64,000 bases of DNA, taken from assembly GCF_000503775.1 (NCBI RefSeq), contig NZ_KI629782.1, forward strand, positions 1,542,045 through 1,606,044, read 5' to 3'. Below the pieces are notes generated by a model that had not been told where the DNA came from, ran no database searches, and saw only the letters and a program-made list of their open reading frames with translations. This stretch comes from Brevibacillus panacihumi W25. GTDB taxonomy: Bacteria > Bacillota > Bacilli > Brevibacillales > Brevibacillaceae. Of the stretch, positions 25,584 to 34,655 are shown in pieces. The position numbers and the translations under genes were made by a program. Positions within the stretch are counted from its first letter, which is position 1. Every line of letters starts with the position of its first letter.

Positions 25584-25713
25584 TCGATCACCATCGAACA
25601 TATATTTTTTTCAAGTGTATCACAAAGCTTCCTGCACTGTACAGAGGATCAATTTGATGAACAAGTGATATAATTGTCAAAAGATTGAAAATAAAATGGG
25701 CGGGGGGAAGGTC

Positions 25714-27363
25714 ATGGAATTCGATGCAATCGTGGTAGGAGCCGGGCTTGCTGGTCTCGTGGCGACAGCAGAAATTGCGGATGCCGGAAAAAAAGTATTG
25801 CTGTTGGATCAAGAACCGGAAGCCTCCATGGGTGGTCAGGCCTGGTGGTCCTTCGGGGGGTTGTTCCTCGTCGATTCACCCGAGCAAAGGCGAATGGGGA
25901 TTCGGTATTCCAAGGAGCTGGCATGGCAGGACTGGTTAGGCGCAGCTGGCTTTGACCGGGATGATGAGGATTACTGGGGCAAAAAATGGGCGGAGGCCTA
26001 TGTCGATTTTGCCGCAGGGGAGAAACGCGCCTGGTTAACCGGCATGGGCGTCCGCTTTTTCCCCGTAGTCGGATGGGCAGAGCGCGGCGGCGGTCTGGCC
26101 CTGGGTCACGGGAATTCCGTCCCCCGATTCCATATTGTCTGGGGTACTGGTCCCGGCATTGTAGAGCCATTCGAACGGCGTGTCCGTGAGCATATGCGAA
26201 ATGGGTTGGTCGAGTTTCGTCCACGGCATCGGGTCGACCAGTTGATTACGAGGAATGGCGCCGTCTTTGGCGTAAGTGGATCGATCCTTGCCCCCAGTTC
26301 TGCAGCACGCGGGGAAGAGAGCAGCCGCGAGGTGACGGGAAGCTTCGACTATCATGCGACAGCAGTGCTCGTAGCAAGCGGCGGAATTGGCGGCAACCAC
26401 GACCTCATTCGCCAAAATTGGCCCAGCCGGCTCGGTCAGCCTCCCAAACGCATGCTGTCAGGTGTCCCCGCCCATGTAGATGGAAGGATGCTTGGCATCA
26501 CAGAGGAAGCGGGAGGTCGAATTGTGAATCGCGATCGGATGTGGCATTACACAGAAGGAATCAAGAATTGGGCTCCCATCTGGAACAAACACGGCATCCG
26601 AATCCTGCCTGGTCCCTCTTCCCTTTGGTTGGATGCGCGCGGGCAGCGTTTACCACCCCCGAACTTCCCCGGCTTTGATACATTGGCTACCCTCGAAGCC
26701 ATCCAGAAGACGGGTTACGACTACTCCTGGTTTATTTTGACGCGAAAAATCATTGAAAAGGAATTTGCCCTCTCCGGTTCTGAACAAAATCCGGATCTGA
26801 CGGGAAAAAGTATTCGCAAGGTAATCGGCAGAGCTTTAAAAAGCATTCCCGATCCTGTCAAAGCCTTTATGGACAAGGGTGAAGATTTCATTATTGCAGA
26901 TCATTTGGCAGATCTGGTATCCGGCATGAATGAACATACTGGCGACCATTTATTGAACCTGTCTGACGTAGAACGGCAAATCAAAGCCAGGGATCGCGAA
27001 ATCGACAACAAGTTTACGAAGGATCATCAGATCACGGCGATTCGGGGCGCGCGCCATTACCTGGGTGATCGACTCATCCGTGTTGCTCAGCCGCATAAAA
27101 TCCTCGATCCGAAAAACGGACCTCTCATCGCGGTTCGCCTGAATATCCTGAGCCGGAAAACCCTGGGCGGTTTGCAGACGGATTTATCGGGACGAGTATT
27201 AAATTCCGCTGGCGATCCGGTTCCGGGGCTGTATGCTGCCGGAGAGGTTTGCGGATTTGGCGGCGGCGGTGTCCACGGGTATCGTGCTCTCGAAGGAACA
27301 TTTGTCGGAGGCTGCCTTTTTACGGGCCGTGTAGCAGGCAGATCAATTGCAGCAGAGTCATGA
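25714..27363 (+). CDS. FAD-binding dehydrogenase (3-ketosteroid dehydrogenase-like)
   Basis: 549 residues starting MEFDAIVVGAGLAGLVATAE at 25714, just after GGGGGGAAGG; the ATG at 25696 lies upstream of that site. Features: N-terminal FAD Rossmann motif GAGLAGLVA, SMGGQAWWSFGG flavin contact, LVASGGIGGNHDL, and the C-terminal GLYAAGEVCGFGGGGVHGYR-ALEGTFVGG closing motif of fumarate reductase/KsdD-type flavoproteins. Probably a cytoplasmic dehydrogenase of unknown substrate; short FAD-binding dehydrogenases of this type are common in actinobacteria and Bacillales. Confidence 0.85.
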   Translation: MEFDAIVVGAGLAGLVATAEIADAGKKVLLLDQEPEASMGGQAWWSFGGLFLVDSPEQRRMGIRYSKELAWQDWLGAAGFDRDDEDYWGKKWAEAYVDFAAGEKRAWLTGMGVRFFPVVGWAERGGGLALGHGNSVPRFHIVWGTGPGIVEPFERRVREHMRNGLVEFRPRHRVDQLITRNGAVFGVSGSILAPSSAARGEESSREVTGSFDYHATAVLVASGGIGGNHDLIRQNWPSRLGQPPKRMLSGVPAHVDGRMLGITEEAGGRIVNRDRMWHYTEGIKNWAPIWNKHGIRILPGPSSLWLDARGQRLPPPNFPGFDTLATLEAIQKTGYDYSWFILTRKIIEKEFALSGSEQNPDLTGKSIRKVIGRALKSIPDPVKAFMDKGEDFIIADHLADLVSGMNEHTGDHLLNLSDVERQIKARDREIDNKFTKDHQITAIRGARHYLGDRLIRVAQPHKILDPKNGPLIAVRLNILSRKTLGGLQTDLSGRVLNSAGDPVPGLYAAGEVCGFGGGGVHGYRALEGTFVGGCLFTGRVAGRSIAAES

Positions 27364-27367
27364 ATAA

Positions 27368-27406
27368 CAAAAAAGGAGCCTATTCCACGTGTGGACAGGC
27401 TCCTTT
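27368..27406. terminator. Bidirectional terminator
   Basis: AAAGGAGCCT and AGGCTCCTTT arms between convergent genes. On the minus strand (end of the MerR gene) it is followed by TTTTTTG; on the plus strand by CAGC. Confidence 0.8.
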
Positions 27407-27431
27407 CAGCGGTACCACGAACCACGAAGCA

Positions 27432-27944
27432 TCAAGTTTTTCTTACGGAGGTCGATGACATGTCCGTTTTGGCCGATACTGAAAAATAATTCATCTGAAC
27501 AGGTGAAACTCGCTTTGTTTTCGTTTTTCCCTTCATTTTTTCTGAAGCTTCCTCCTGAATATCATTCGAGTTGTCCCATCGTAATCTTCCCTCCTCCAAC
27601 TTCATATCGATAAAATCGATAACCTGCTGCAAAGAGGCGATTTGGTTGACAATCGTTTCCCGGTGGCTCCTTAAGTGTTCCACAAGTTCGGGATATTCCG
27701 CAGGGTCAGCATCGGTGGAGACTGTCAAAAAAGGCCGCATTTCTTCTAGCGACATCCCGGTTTTTTTCAGACACGATATCAGCCGGATCGTATTGATGTC
27801 CTCCTGCCGGTAGACGCGGTGTCCGTTACTCTTTCGGTCTGCCAAGGGCAACAAAGCGATCTTTTCGTAATAACGGATCGTATCTTCAGAAATTCCGGTT
27901 TGCATTGCGGCTTGCTTTATTGTAAAAGTTTGCTCTTCCTTCAT
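27432..27944 (-). CDS. MerR-family transcriptional regulator
   Basis: 170 residues: N-terminal winged helix FTIKQAAMQTGISEDTIRYY, EKIALLPLADRKSNGHRVYR, then INTIRLISCLKKTGMSLEEM and a coiled-coil dimerisation helix (LRSHRETIVNQIASLQQVID). No conserved Cys cluster of metal sensors; the C-terminal tail is basic and Ser-rich. It faces away from an SDR gene. Both genes have promoters with 19-bp spacers containing the same palindrome, so this protein very likely represses/activates both by the MerR DNA-untwisting mechanism. Confidence 0.92.
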   Translation of the reverse strand: MKEEQTFTIKQAAMQTGISEDTIRYYEKIALLPLADRKSNGHRVYRQEDINTIRLISCLKKTGMSLEEMRPFLTVSTDADPAEYPELVEHLRSHRETIVNQIASLQQVIDFIDMKLEEGRLRWDNSNDIQEEASEKMKGKTKTKRVSPVQMNYFSVSAKTDMSSTSVRKT

Positions 27945-27976
27945 CCTATCCCCTCCCGGAAATTATTATTTTGTAC

Positions 27977-28007
27977 ATTATAAATATTGGAGCTGGCTCC
28001 AAGTCAA
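27977..28007 (-). promoter_or_regulatory. MerR-type promoter of the regulator gene
   Basis: On the minus strand TTGACT (28007-28002), a 19-bp spacer containing TTGGAGCCAGCTCCAA, and TATAAT (27982-27977). An over-long 19-bp spacer with a palindrome is the hallmark of MerR-controlled promoters, here implying autoregulation. Confidence 0.85.
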
Positions 28008-28043
28008 GTCTCCTTCCCTTAGGAAAACCTTTGCACTCACGTC

Positions 28044-28074
28044 TTGACTTGGAGTCGACTCCAAGTAATAGAAT
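28044..28074 (+). promoter_or_regulatory. MerR-type promoter of the SDR gene
   Basis: TTGACT (28044-28049), 19-bp spacer with the perfect palindrome CTTGGAGTCGACTCCAAG (28048-28065), and TAGAAT (28069-28074). It shares the operator arms with the divergent promoter. Confidence 0.87.
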
Positions 28075-28122
28075 GTGCGCTATCAGGGCAAATGCCCTAC
28101 TATCAGGGGGGGGAGACTTGCA

Positions 28123-28980
28123 ATGAACATGAACCAACATAAAAATATCGCATTGATTACGGGTGCAAGCGCCGGGATCGGGTTGGAGTTAACTCGGAAA
28201 TTGTTATCGGAGGACTGGCAGGTAGTTGCTTTGAACCGTTCTGATTTTCCAGCGGACGATATGAGAATTCAAAAAGCAGTCAAGAGTGGATGGCTTCGAA
28301 TTTATAAAATAGCTGATCTTGCCGATTATGCCAGCTTGAGACGATCTTTGGAAGAAATAAAAAGCAAGGAGCAGTGGATCGATATTTTGTTCAACAACGC
28401 TGGCGGGTCCTTTCCCGAGCTGAGCTATTCGAAACAAGGACGTGAACAGCATTATGAGCTGTTGACAGTCGTTCCATATATCATTCTGATGGAATTAAAA
28501 GAACTCATCAAAAATAGTGAATTAAAAACAGTGATCAATACCTCATCTTCAGCGCTAAAATTTACGAAAGAGTTTACTATCGAAAGCCTGGAGCGCCCCG
28601 AAACCTTCCGTAAGCTGATTGGTCCTTACGCCACCTCAAAGCTAGCGCTTTCGCTGTGGACGCAGGCCATCGGTCCGCAGCTTGCCAAGGAAAACATCAA
28701 GATCCGCAGTGTTGACCCGGGTAGCAACAATACGCTAAGAAAAGGGAAGAATCCCGGACTGCCCCTATTGGTTAAACCGTTGATGAAGCTGTTTTTCTCT
28801 CCGCCTACTCACGGCGCCAACAAGCTGTATGAAGGTGCTCTCGGGGATCATCGTAATGAGACCGGCGTGTTTTTGCTGAAAGGCCAGGTTGCAGAATTAA
28901 AATTTACAGATCAAGCACGACACGTTTTGGAAAGGATTCATACAATTTACGAACATGAGTTTTTACAACGTAATTTTTAA
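28123..28980 (+). CDS. SDR-family oxidoreductase controlled by MerR regulator
   Basis: 285 residues starting MNMNQHKNIALITGASAGIG at 28123 after GGGGGGAGA. Features: TGASAGIG cofactor motif, DILFNNAGGSF, INTSSSALKF (catalytic Ser) and YATSKLALSLW (YxxxK), then VDPGSNNT. A long substrate-binding C-terminus is typical of dehydrogenase/reductase (DHRS)-like SDRs. The promoter's -10 at 28069 excludes starts upstream of about 28080. Inducer and substrate are unknown. Confidence 0.87.
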   Translation: MNMNQHKNIALITGASAGIGLELTRKLLSEDWQVVALNRSDFPADDMRIQKAVKSGWLRIYKIADLADYASLRRSLEEIKSKEQWIDILFNNAGGSFPELSYSKQGREQHYELLTVVPYIILMELKELIKNSELKTVINTSSSALKFTKEFTIESLERPETFRKLIGPYATSKLALSLWTQAIGPQLAKENIKIRSVDPGSNNTLRKGKNPGLPLLVKPLMKLFFSPPTHGANKLYEGALGDHRNETGVFLLKGQVAELKFTDQARHVLERIHTIYEHEFLQRNF

Positions 28981-29030
28981 CTTTATGTGCTCGTTGAAAA
29001 AAATGTTTTAGACTGAACACGGATAATTGA

Positions 29031-29090
29031 AACAGCAGCGACCTAAGACCTGAAAATAAAGTCTTAGACTCGCTGCTGTTTTATTTTATG
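29031..29090 (+). terminator. Terminator of the SDR gene
   Basis: AACAGCAGCGA...TAAGAC with GTCTTAGA...CGCTGCTGTT gives a long stem with a small internal loop, followed by TTATTTTATG. Confidence 0.87.
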
Positions 29091-29175
29091 TCCGATCGAA
29101 TTGCGCAGAGTCGACGCTATTTTGTCCTTCTGCGCTTTACGCATGAAAGTTAGCTTTCAGCTATATTTATGCTAT

Positions 29176-30629
29176 TCAAAAAAACAATAAGTGCCAGTAA
29201 ATTGCCCAAGGAATAAAAGGAATCCCTCCATAAAGTATCCATTTTACACGCGCACTCGTTTGTTGTTTCCTTTGATTTTTCAAACAAGAAATGATGAGCA
29301 GGATGATTAATACTGCCGTAATTGTAGCCAATAGCTGAATAACAATCCATAAAAATGGAATACCGGCAATGACCCATCCTATATCTCTCCCTCATTCGTC
29401 CACAGGGAAATGAGATACATCCAGAAACTAAGAATGGAGATCATCCCAGTTAAAGCAGTCCAGCCAGCCAATCTTTGAATGGAAGGAGCCTTTGTTTTCT
29501 TTTTCAATCGATCCTTTATGGAAACGAAATAACACCCTATAAAAATCAACAGAAAAAGTACTGATATACCTAGTTGAAACCAATAGTAATCATACCAATG
29601 TACGGTGGTAAGATCGGTCAGACTCTTACTCATTTGTACAGGTGTTTGTCCAACCGTTTGGGCTACCGGCGGTTGGCCATTAATAACATGAAATAACCAT
29701 GAGGTCATCGCTTCCGCATAACCTGGATAGAGTGTCTTCAGGGAGACAAAGCCGTCATCCGTGTTGTTGTAAATGGAATGATCTGCACCCTCAATATACT
29801 GTAAAACATAGTTTCGATTACCGGCTTTGTCTAAAGCATTTTTGAAAATCTCTGCACTCTCTGCAGGTGGCACTTGTCGGTCTTTGCTACCCTAGATAGC
29901 TAAGAAAGGTTGATGAATTTTTTGTAATGGGGGAACAGGATTATAGACCGCTCCTGACCCAGGTAGTGAAAACACGACGCCTGCTCCATTGTATACAAGA
30001 GAATGAATAGCAGATTTGGATTGGACGCCTTGATGACGCAACCGATTTTCTACATTCCAAGTTTGTTGTTGGGCTGGAGAAATGCCCGGCGCACCACTTG
30101 TGATAACAAATGCAATATCATCTGTTTGTGAAGCTGCTAGTGGTGCAACCCAACCGCCTTCACTTAAGCCCCAAACTCCTACCTTCTTATTATCAATATC
30201 TGATCGGGTTTGGAGAAATTTCACCCCTGCAATAAGATCTTGGGCCAACAATTCATAGGAACGATTTGTCTTAGAATATCCTTTACTTCTCTTGTTATAA
30301 ATCAATGCTACGATACCAGCTCGGGCAAAAACCTCTGCTTCTTTACGAATGTCTTTTTGATTTCCACCCTTCCCAGGATCGCCAACTCCAGAACCATGCG
30401 CAAGAACAATTCCAGCCTTTCGTCCAACTTGATTAGGAATGAGTACCGTTCCATGTAATGTTTCCTTGTATTCCCCGGTCCCGCTTTCAAAAGTAATGGT
30501 CTCTTCATGAAAATCAACTTTCTGTTCGTTAGAATTTGCATTCACCAATGATGAGTCTGCATGAAAAATAAGCATTAGAGCTAGAAGTACTAAAAACACC
30601 TGATGTCCTAGTTTTTTTAAAAAGACCAT
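29176..30629 (-). pseudogene. Secreted alpha/beta-hydrolase with C-terminal membrane helices, decayed
   Basis: ATG at 30629 (AGGGGGAAAGAC upstream) starts a signal peptide (VFLVLLALMLIFHADSS) and an alpha/beta hydrolase with IVLAHGSGVGDPGKGGN and nucleophile GVWGLSEGGWVAPLAA. An in-frame TAG at 29892-29894 replaces what should be Trp in PFLAI-W-GSKDRQVPPAES. The same frame then continues with the catalytic His (GADHSIYNN) and two helices. Near 29385 a GA repeat shifts the frame, after which two more helices (GWVIAGIPFLWIVIQLLATI) run to a TGA at 29176. Two independent lesions make it a pseudogene, though the first 245 residues could still be made. Confidence 0.82.
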
Positions 30630-30872
30630 GTCTTTCCCCCTATGAAGAATTTTGCTATTAAACAGTCTTTTGGAATGTACTGGCCTGCAAGCAACCTGAC
30701 TACTGTAGTGTAAATAAACACCCGTCATGTTAAGCAGTATCTTTAAAACAAATACCACATAAGTTAAAACTTGCATAGGACATCCGTCCTGTACATAAAA
30801 CATAACAACTCCGGGAGGCTACAAATTGAACAAGCGTTTGTGGGAACCCGGCGAACCCCAACTGCCCGTCAC

Positions 30873-30909
30873 CAAAACAAAGGCAGCCGATCATTTCGAC
30901 CGGCTGCCC
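30873..30909 (-). terminator. Terminator of pepF
   Basis: GGCAGCCG and CGGCTGCC arms, followed on the minus strand by TTTGTTTTGG, about 48 nt beyond the stop. The 30630-30957 gap otherwise shows no gene. Confidence 0.8.
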
Positions 30910-30957
30910 TCTTGTCAGTGATTGAGTAATCCCCAGAATTCGAGTACTGCTCTTGTG

Positions 30958-32748
30958 TTACTGATTTTCGGTGAGACGCAGGAATTCGTCGATGTCCGCA
31001 ACAGCCAGATCGACAGCTGCCTGCCAGAAGTCCACTTTGGTCATATCCTCGCCGAGGTGCTTCTGCGCCAAATCCTCGACTCGCATCCGCCCCGTGTCCT
31101 GGAGCAAGGCATCGTATTTCGCGGCAAAGCTTTCGCCTTCCTGCAAGGCCCGGGCGTAGACGCTCATGCTGAACAAATAGCCGAACGTGTACGGGAAATT
31201 ATAGAACGGGTACGAGGTGATGTAGAAGTGCAGCTTGGATGCCCAGAAATGCGGCTCATAATCCGCGAGAGCATCGCCGTATGCTTCCCGCTGGGCTTCC
31301 AGCATCATCTGATCCAGATCGACAGCACGTACCACCCCTTGCTTGCGTTTTTCATAGAAGTTTTTCTCAAACAGGAACCGCGCCTGGATGTTCATAAAGA
31401 ACGCAACCACGGACTGCAGCTTGTCTTCCAGAAGCACCAGGCGCTCCTCGTCATTTGCTGCCTGCTTGACCCCGGCATCCGCCAAGATCATCTCGGCAAA
31501 CGTCGACGCTGTCTCCGCTACATTCATCGCGTAATTTTGCGCGAGCGGCGGCAGACCCCACATGACATGCTGGTGATAGGCGTGGCCCAGCTCATGTGCC
31601 AGTGTAGATACGTTGCTTGCGTTGCCTGCATAGGTCATGAAAATCCGGGATTGCCTGGACACCGGGAAGCTGGTGCAAAATCCGCCAGGACGCTTGCCAG
31701 GGCGATCCTCTGCCTCGATCCATGCTTCATCGAATGCTTTTTGAGCAAACTCCGCCATATTGGGATTGAATCGTCCGAAGTGCTCGACGATCATCGCTGC
31801 TGCATCGTCATACGGCACTTTTTTCGTCTGGCTGCCGACAGGTGCCCCGACATCGAACCAGCTCAGCTTCTCCAGGCCGAGCAGCTTGGCTTTTCGCTGC
31901 AAATAGGCGACGAGCTTGTCACGACGGTTGTTAATGGCCTGCCACATCGCATCCAATGTGCTTTCCTGCATCCGGCCGATTTCGAGCGGCTCCCGCAAAA
32001 TCTGATCCCAGCCGCGATTACGGTACAAAGCCAGGCGGAATCCGCCCAAATGGTTGAGAGCCAATGCGCACAGATCCGTTTCCCGTCCCCATGCCTCCAG
32101 CCACTTGGCGTATACCTTTTCCCGGACTTGACGATCCGGATGTCCGATCAGATTGGCTGCTTGCCCGACCGACAACTGCTTCGTCTCACCATCCAGCTCT
32201 ACTTCAATCGTAATGCGCCCGACCACCGTATTGTACAGCTCTTGCCAGGCGTGATAGCCGTCTACAGCCAGATCGCTTGCCAGCACTTCCTGATCGGTCG
32301 GCAGCTTATCTTTCGCGCGGCGACGGCGTTCATCGAGCGAAAAGGCGAGCGGTGACAGCTCCTCCTCTGCGAGCAATTGGCGCCAAGCATCTTCTTCAAT
32401 CGCCAGCAGCCGCTGTTCCCAAGCGCTTAATCCAGCAGATAAGGCTGCCGAAATGCTTTTAACCCGTCCGCCCAGCTGCTTCGCTGCCTCATCCTTTACA
32501 TTTTGTGCGGTCAGGCAGGAGATAAACGCTCCCGCTTCCCTGATGCGCACAGACAAGCTCTGCACAGAAGAGACAGCCGCCAAAAATGTCTCCTTTTCTT
32601 CAAAAACGAGATCTGTGCGATCCAGCTCTCGCTTCCATTCCGAGATGTCAGCTTCCAAGCGGTCAAGAAAAGCAGCAAAAGCTTGCGATTCACTTCCTCC
32701 GGGAAACAGCACTTCCAGATCCCAACGCTGTGCGAGTTGTTGCGTCAT
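30958..32748 (-). CDS. pepF: M3-family oligoendopeptidase (PepF type)
   Basis: 596 residues, the usual length for oligoendopeptidase F. Zinc site in VSTLAHELGHAYHQHVMW (HExxH) with the third ligand Glu in MNVAETASTFAEM. N-terminal helical domain and the HFWASKLHFYITSYPFYNFP-YTFGYLFS region that forms the peptide channel are present. Cytoplasmic, cleaves short peptides of about 6-20 residues. ATG after GGGGGGATTGAC. Monocistronic, with terminator. Confidence 0.92.
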   Translation of the reverse strand: MTQQLAQRWDLEVLFPGGSESQAFAAFLDRLEADISEWKRELDRTDLVFEEKETFLAAVSSVQSLSVRIREAGAFISCLTAQNVKDEAAKQLGGRVKSISAALSAGLSAWEQRLLAIEEDAWRQLLAEEELSPLAFSLDERRRRAKDKLPTDQEVLASDLAVDGYHAWQELYNTVVGRITIEVELDGETKQLSVGQAANLIGHPDRQVREKVYAKWLEAWGRETDLCALALNHLGGFRLALYRNRGWDQILREPLEIGRMQESTLDAMWQAINNRRDKLVAYLQRKAKLLGLEKLSWFDVGAPVGSQTKKVPYDDAAAMIVEHFGRFNPNMAEFAQKAFDEAWIEAEDRPGKRPGGFCTSFPVSRQSRIFMTYAGNASNVSTLAHELGHAYHQHVMWGLPPLAQNYAMNVAETASTFAEMILADAGVKQAANDEERLVLLEDKLQSVVAFFMNIQARFLFEKNFYEKRKQGVVRAVDLDQMMLEAQREAYGDALADYEPHFWASKLHFYITSYPFYNFPYTFGYLFSMSVYARALQEGESFAAKYDALLQDTGRMRVEDLAQKHLGEDMTKVDFWQAAVDLAVADIDEFLRLTENQ

Positions 32749-32841
32749 GTCAATCCCCCCAGTTCATTCCACTTCAAATCTACGAAATTTTCTTGTACGT
32801 TCAAATAATTCTTTGCAAGCAAGCCAATTCCTGCCTGAAAT

Positions 32842-33789
32842 TTACTCGGGTATTGTCTTGGTATCCCCGATTTCATCCATCAGGATTCGCTCTCTCCTCT
32901 CTCCCGCCGCTTCCCGCAAGCGCTGGATCGGCTCATGGATCGGTTCTCTGGACAGAACGAATGTATTCCAATGAATCGGCACCAGCCAGTCAGCTCCGGT
33001 CTCCTCAAACATCTGCCACGCCTGCTCCGGTGTACAATGGGCTTGCTGGTAAGAATCCGGACTGTACGCGCCGATCGGCATAAAGACCAGATCAAATTTG
33101 CCAAATGTCTTTGGCAGGTCCGTCATCCGAACGTAGGCGGTATCGCCCGGATACAGGATGCGTACTCCGTTTTTCTCGATCACGTATCCGTTGTAGCCAT
33201 AATCCGTATTCCATGGAAATCGATTGCCCCAATGACGTACGGGAATGGCATGAATCGTGACATCCTTCGCTGTACGCGTGCTTTGTCCCGGCTCCAGCTC
33301 TTCGATCAATCCGAATGGCAGCGTGTTGACCAGCCTTGCCGTATTTTTTGCCGTAATGACTTGTGTCTCGCGGCGTGCCAGCATGCGCAAGGTGGGCAAA
33401 TCCACATGATCCAGATGCGCATGCGACAGCAGAATCAGATCGATATCTACTTCTTGCATCTCCTCCACCGTCAGAGCTGGCGGCGTAAAGCGCTTGGGAC
33501 CAATCTGCCCGAAGCCCGGGATGTTGACCCCGATTCCTTCACAAAGAACCGGATCGGTGATGATTTTGACCCCGAACAGATTGAGCAGGATGGTGGAATG
33601 TCCGATCCAGGCAAACGTAACCTCCGTATCCCGCCATTCGGCAGGTCTTGGTCTGTGCTTCAGTTGCTGAGGAGTGGCTTTCGGCCGATGCGCCATATGC
33701 CGTCTATACATGTAGAGAACATACACCACAAACAACAAAGCAAGGAGCCCGATTACTGCTCCGGCCCAGATTAAGAATGTCATCAGCAT
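32842..33789 (-). CDS. Membrane-anchored MBL-fold hydrolase (NAPE-PLD/UlaG-like)
   Basis: 315 residues: one N-terminal helix (about 5-27), a basic linker, then a metallo-beta-lactamase fold with WIGHSTILLNLFGVKIITDP, LLSHAHLDHVDLPTL (HxHxDH), PVRHWGNRFPWNTDYGYNGY, ILYPGDTAY and IPIHWNTF-type end (LVPIHWNTFVLS). This arrangement resembles N-acyl-phosphatidylethanolamine phospholipase D-like proteins. Substrate unknown, perhaps a lipid given the anchor. ATG at 33789 follows AAGGAG. Confidence 0.85.
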   Translation of the reverse strand: MLMTFLIWAGAVIGLLALLFVVYVLYMYRRHMAHRPKATPQQLKHRPRPAEWRDTEVTFAWIGHSTILLNLFGVKIITDPVLCEGIGVNIPGFGQIGPKRFTPPALTVEEMQEVDIDLILLSHAHLDHVDLPTLRMLARRETQVITAKNTARLVNTLPFGLIEELEPGQSTRTAKDVTIHAIPVRHWGNRFPWNTDYGYNGYVIEKNGVRILYPGDTAYVRMTDLPKTFGKFDLVFMPIGAYSPDSYQQAHCTPEQAWQMFEETGADWLVPIHWNTFVLSREPIHEPIQRLREAAGERRERILMDEIGDTKTIPE

Positions 33790-33862
33790 GGAGAAACTCC
33801 TTTATTTCAGTCTCAATGTTCATTATTATAACAAGGAAAATGATGGTTAAGCAGACCCATCG

Positions 33863-34135
33863 GTGGAAATGAAGCGAAGGAGGGGGATCGGGACGGTTTT
33901 CGTTCATCCGGATTTTCAAGGGCAGGGAGTTGCCAATGTGCTTCTCAATGCGATTTTTCTTACCTTATTGGGAAACGGATATACGAGAGCACAACAAGTA
34001 TGGAGAAAAAAATTTGGCGAACCGACTTATCTGTTTCCCAATTATTGGGGGAATGGGACTGATCATATGATCTGGAAAGGAAGGGTCTCGGATCAGCCGT
34101 TGCGCTTTGTCAGCGTAATAAACCGCCTTCCTTAG
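33863..34135 (+). pseudogene. Remnant of a GNAT-family acetyltransferase
   Basis: The 90-codon frame contains GTVFVHPDFQGQGVANVLLN, which is acetyl-CoA-binding motif A of GNAT enzymes, but almost nothing of the N-terminal strands that should precede it. The C-terminal part (FGEPTYLFPNYWGNGTDHMI-WKG) looks protein-like. There is no convincing ribosome site at the first ATG. Best read as a truncated leftover gene. Confidence 0.5.
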
Positions 34136-34150
34136 AAGGCGGTTCTCTTT
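34121..34150. terminator. Bidirectional terminator at the end of mobB
   Basis: AACCGCCTTC-CTTA-GAAGGCGGTT, a 10-bp stem, followed on the plus strand by CTCTTT and on the minus strand by TATTACG. It overlaps the end of the GNAT remnant. Confidence 0.7.
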
Positions 34151-34652
34151 AACGCAGCTTTCGTATAAAAGCGGCAAGCCCGCTTGCGTCATCGATGAAA
34201 AAATGCGGCAGATCCGCATATACCTCGTCACGCCAATGGACAATGCCTGCCACGTTGGTCAGCTCCGGCAGCAGCTCCCGGTGTTCCGCTTCCCGGATGA
34301 GCAAGAGCTTCGGATAAGCCTCCCGTTTGAATCCTTCTACCAGCACCAGTTCGACACCTGCCTGACCCATTCGATCGATGAGCGCAGCCAGCGGCACGGG
34401 ACGTTGTTCGATCCAGGCTGTCTTCGTCTGTGACGTGATGGCGACTAGCGAAGCGCCTGCCTCGCGATAACGCCAGGTGTCTTTTCCCGGCTGGTCAATC
34501 TCAAAATCATGCCCGCCATCATGTTTGATCACCCCGACTCGCATGCCCTCCTGCTCAAGCAGCGGAATGAGCTTGGCCAACAAAGTCGTTTTGCCCGTGT
34601 TGGCGTATCCCACCACTTGCATCACAAGCGGTTTCTTGTGTTCGTCGGTCAA
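34149..34652 (-). CDS. mobB: Molybdopterin-guanine dinucleotide biosynthesis protein MobB
   Basis: 167 residues with P-loop VVGYANTGKTTLLAKLIPLL, GVIKHDGGHDFEID and DTWRYREAGA, VELVLVEGFKREAYPKLLLI, all typical of MobB. This GTP-binding adaptor assists MobA in attaching GMP to the molybdenum cofactor. TTG start at 34652 follows GAGGTG, which is part of the last codons of moeA; 3 nt separate the genes. Last gene of the fdhF-moeA-mobB run. Confidence 0.92.
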   Translation of the reverse strand: MTDEHKKPLVMQVVGYANTGKTTLLAKLIPLLEQEGMRVGVIKHDGGHDFEIDQPGKDTWRYREAGASLVAITSQTKTAWIEQRPVPLAALIDRMGQAGVELVLVEGFKREAYPKLLLIREAEHRELLPELTNVAGIVHWRDEVYADLPHFFIDDASGLAAFIRKLR

Positions 34653-34655
34653 GTC

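Noticed and set aside
30922-32355. Long open frame antisense to pepF
   Set aside because: It is a shadow of the GC-rich pepF codons with no ribosome site and no recognisable domain; the HExxH peptidase on the other strand is certain.
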